Assembly: GCA_003448835.1 (NCBI GenBank)
Contig: DLXM01000352.1
Coordinates: 1-6,669 of the forward strand
Direction of reading: 5' to 3'
Source of the DNA: Bacteroidota bacterium
GTDB taxonomy: Bacteria > Bacteroidota > Rhodothermia > Balneolales > HLUCCA01
DNA: 6,669 nucleotides
Shown here: positions 5,626 to 6,669 of the stretch, in pieces
Numbering within the stretch: the stretch's first letter is position 1
Layout: every line of letters begins with the position of its first letter
Made by a program: the position numbers and the translations under genes
The notes under the pieces: model-generated
Database searches by the model: none
What the model was told of the DNA's origin: nothing
The model's input: the letters and a program-made list of their open reading frames with translations, nothing else

Positions 5626-6669
5626 TTACATGATTACGACAAATTTTCTGGTAGCACGTTCGCCGGTATCGAGATTCTCGATAATTGCGATATAGACTCC
5701 ACTTACAACTCGCTGACGCCACTTGGTGTTTAAATTCCAGGATGTGTCACCACTACCATCACTATGATTGATGGTCTGAACATGCTCTCCAAGCTCGGTA
5801 TAGATATCGATTTTGGCTCTACCCGGTACTTCAAAGAACTGAATTTCAAATCCGGAGTACGATACATCAGTACTTGCTGATCGCACAAATGGATTCGGAA
5901 CGATTGTGATTTGCTCCATTGTTACTCCCGGTGGACGTTTTAGTCGGGCAGGATCGTAGGTTTGAGTTAAATATCGGTTGCTTTTCAACGCACCCATCGG
6001 AGTCATACCAGTGCCATCATTATCAGAAGCATTACCTACTGCTTGAATATAGTAGTAATGGTCAATACCACGAATTGGTCCACCTATCGGATTTGCATCT
6101 GTATCGGCAAATTCACGGGCAGAAGCCGGTAAATCAGCGATTTTAGTATAGACACTATCACGGGCAAACTGAGCACGATAGATTTCGAATCCGGCGAGAC
6201 TGCTTGCACCTTCATTTGGATATTCCCATTCCATATAAATACCATCTCCACCTGAGTTCACGATAAACGTGCTTGGAGGTAATGGTGCTTTAGGAATATT
6301 AAATCCTGAATCAAAATTCGCTTTTGCACGATTAAATGTCTGAATCAGTGAATCACGACTTGTGAATACCCATTCGTTTTTGGTCATGGATGCATTCACA
6401 CTCGCGCCGTCATTGTATGATATACTTAAGGAGTTATTTCCACCTGAACGTTTGTATGCTTCACCGATTCTGATTGCGGCTTCGCGACTGAGTCCTGCAG
6501 CTCCTTCAATAATAACTATACGAACACTTTCACCCGGAGCTAATGTATATGGACCAACACCTTTACCTGTTGAAAAACCACCTGATGTACCACGTGATGG
6601 GTCACCTGTAGGTGCTTTGAAACCCGGATCTCCACTTGGCTCAACTAAGTATGCATGTCGAGGTGTGCG
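5626..6669 (-). CDS. C-terminal part of a secreted FN3 protein with a divergent T9SS-type tail; N-terminus off window
   Basis: The frame is open from the window edge to the TAA at 5626-5628, showing 347 residues. An in-frame GTG at 6399 is internal, since coding continues upstream for 90 codons without a stop. Visible residues about 40-66 read YTLAPGESVRIVIIEGAAGLSRE, a beta-strand-rich segment. An FN3 domain spans about 127-215 (APLPPSTFIV, IYMEWEYP, FEIYRA, YYYIQAVG). The last 95 residues form a T9SS-like sorting domain of the second common type: VPNPF at 257-261, then FEVPGRAKIDIYTELGEHV, DTSWNL, VVSGVYIAII and a final KFVVIM. This differs from the NYPNPFNPTT tails of the two downstream secreted proteins. 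The protein is likely large and surface-exposed; nothing visible gives an enzymatic role. The PorV-like gene follows 13 nt later, so the two are probably co-transcribed. Which catalytic or binding domains lie upstream cannot be told. Confidence 0.82.
   Translation of the reverse strand, partial: RTPRHAYLVEPSGDPGFKAPTGDPSRGTSGGFSTGKGVGPYTLAPGESVRIVIIEGAAGLSREAAIRIGEAYKRSGGNNSLSISYNDGASVNASMTKNEWVFTSRDSLIQTFNRAKANFDSGFNIPKAPLPPSTFIVNSGGDGIYMEWEYPNEGASSLAGFEIYRAQFARDSVYTKIADLPASAREFADTDANPIGGPIRGIDHYYYIQAVGNASDNDGTGMTPMGALKSNRYLTQTYDPARLKRPPGVTMEQITIVPNPFVRSASTDVSYSGFEIQFFEVPGRAKIDIYTELGEHVQTINHSDGSGDTSWNLNTKWRQRVVSGVYIAIIENLDTGERATRKFVVIM

Noticed and set aside
6397..6399. GTG as the start codon of the gene ending at 5626
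   Set aside because: The same frame continues upstream without a stop for 90 codons to the window edge and encodes beta-strand-rich sequence, and the candidate start has no signal peptide although the protein carries a secretion tail.

Overview
All protein-coding sequence in this window lies on the minus strand, so reading 5'->3' along the transcript runs from base 6669 down to base 1. Five genes fill it with almost no spare DNA. In transcript order they are: (A) the C-terminal part of a large secreted fibronectin-III protein (6669-5626, N-terminus outside the window); (B) a PorV/PorQ-family outer-membrane beta-barrel (5612-4599); (C) a lipoprotein with an IPT/TIG domain followed by propeller-like repeats (4580-3369); (D) a secreted propeller-like protein with a type IX secretion system (T9SS) type A sorting tail (3287-1902); (E) a secreted GHL10-family (DUF187) glycoside hydrolase with an FN3 domain and a T9SS tail (1809-1, last residues outside the window). 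I see no tRNA, rRNA, CRISPR array, insertion sequence or attachment site.

Organism: three T9SS-type C-terminal tails plus a PorV-like barrel place the source in the Fibrobacteres-Chlorobi-Bacteroidetes (FCB) superphylum. The NYPNPFNPTT form of the tail is especially common in Ignavibacteria, Rhodothermia/Balneolia, Calditrichota and Marinimicrobia-like lineages. One gene has a textbook Shine-Dalgarno sequence (AAAGGAGA), which is less typical of core Bacteroidota. I cannot name the phylum more precisely. GC is about 46-48% in most hand-counted parts, but lower in gene D (about 42%) and in the catalytic half of gene E (about 39.5%).

How it may work together: A, B and C are tightly spaced (13 and 18 nt) and look co-transcribed. 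C and D are each followed by a hairpin that is fully paired only as minus-strand RNA (each has one G-U pair), so each is probably a terminator or attenuator. A, D and E carry signals for T9SS export. B belongs to the family whose best-known member, PorV, carries T9SS cargo to the attachment machinery. C is predicted to be lipid-anchored. The simplest reading is a cell-surface glycan-handling or surface-display module of FCB type. The link between E and the A-D cluster rests on adjacency and shared secretion route only.

Most notable observations: a sharp base-composition step inside gene E at the catalytic/FN3 boundary, suggesting a domain fusion; two adjacent propeller-like proteins with different surface fates; two different T9SS tail types in one locus; and a possible promoter whose -35 element is exactly the loop of a terminator hairpin.
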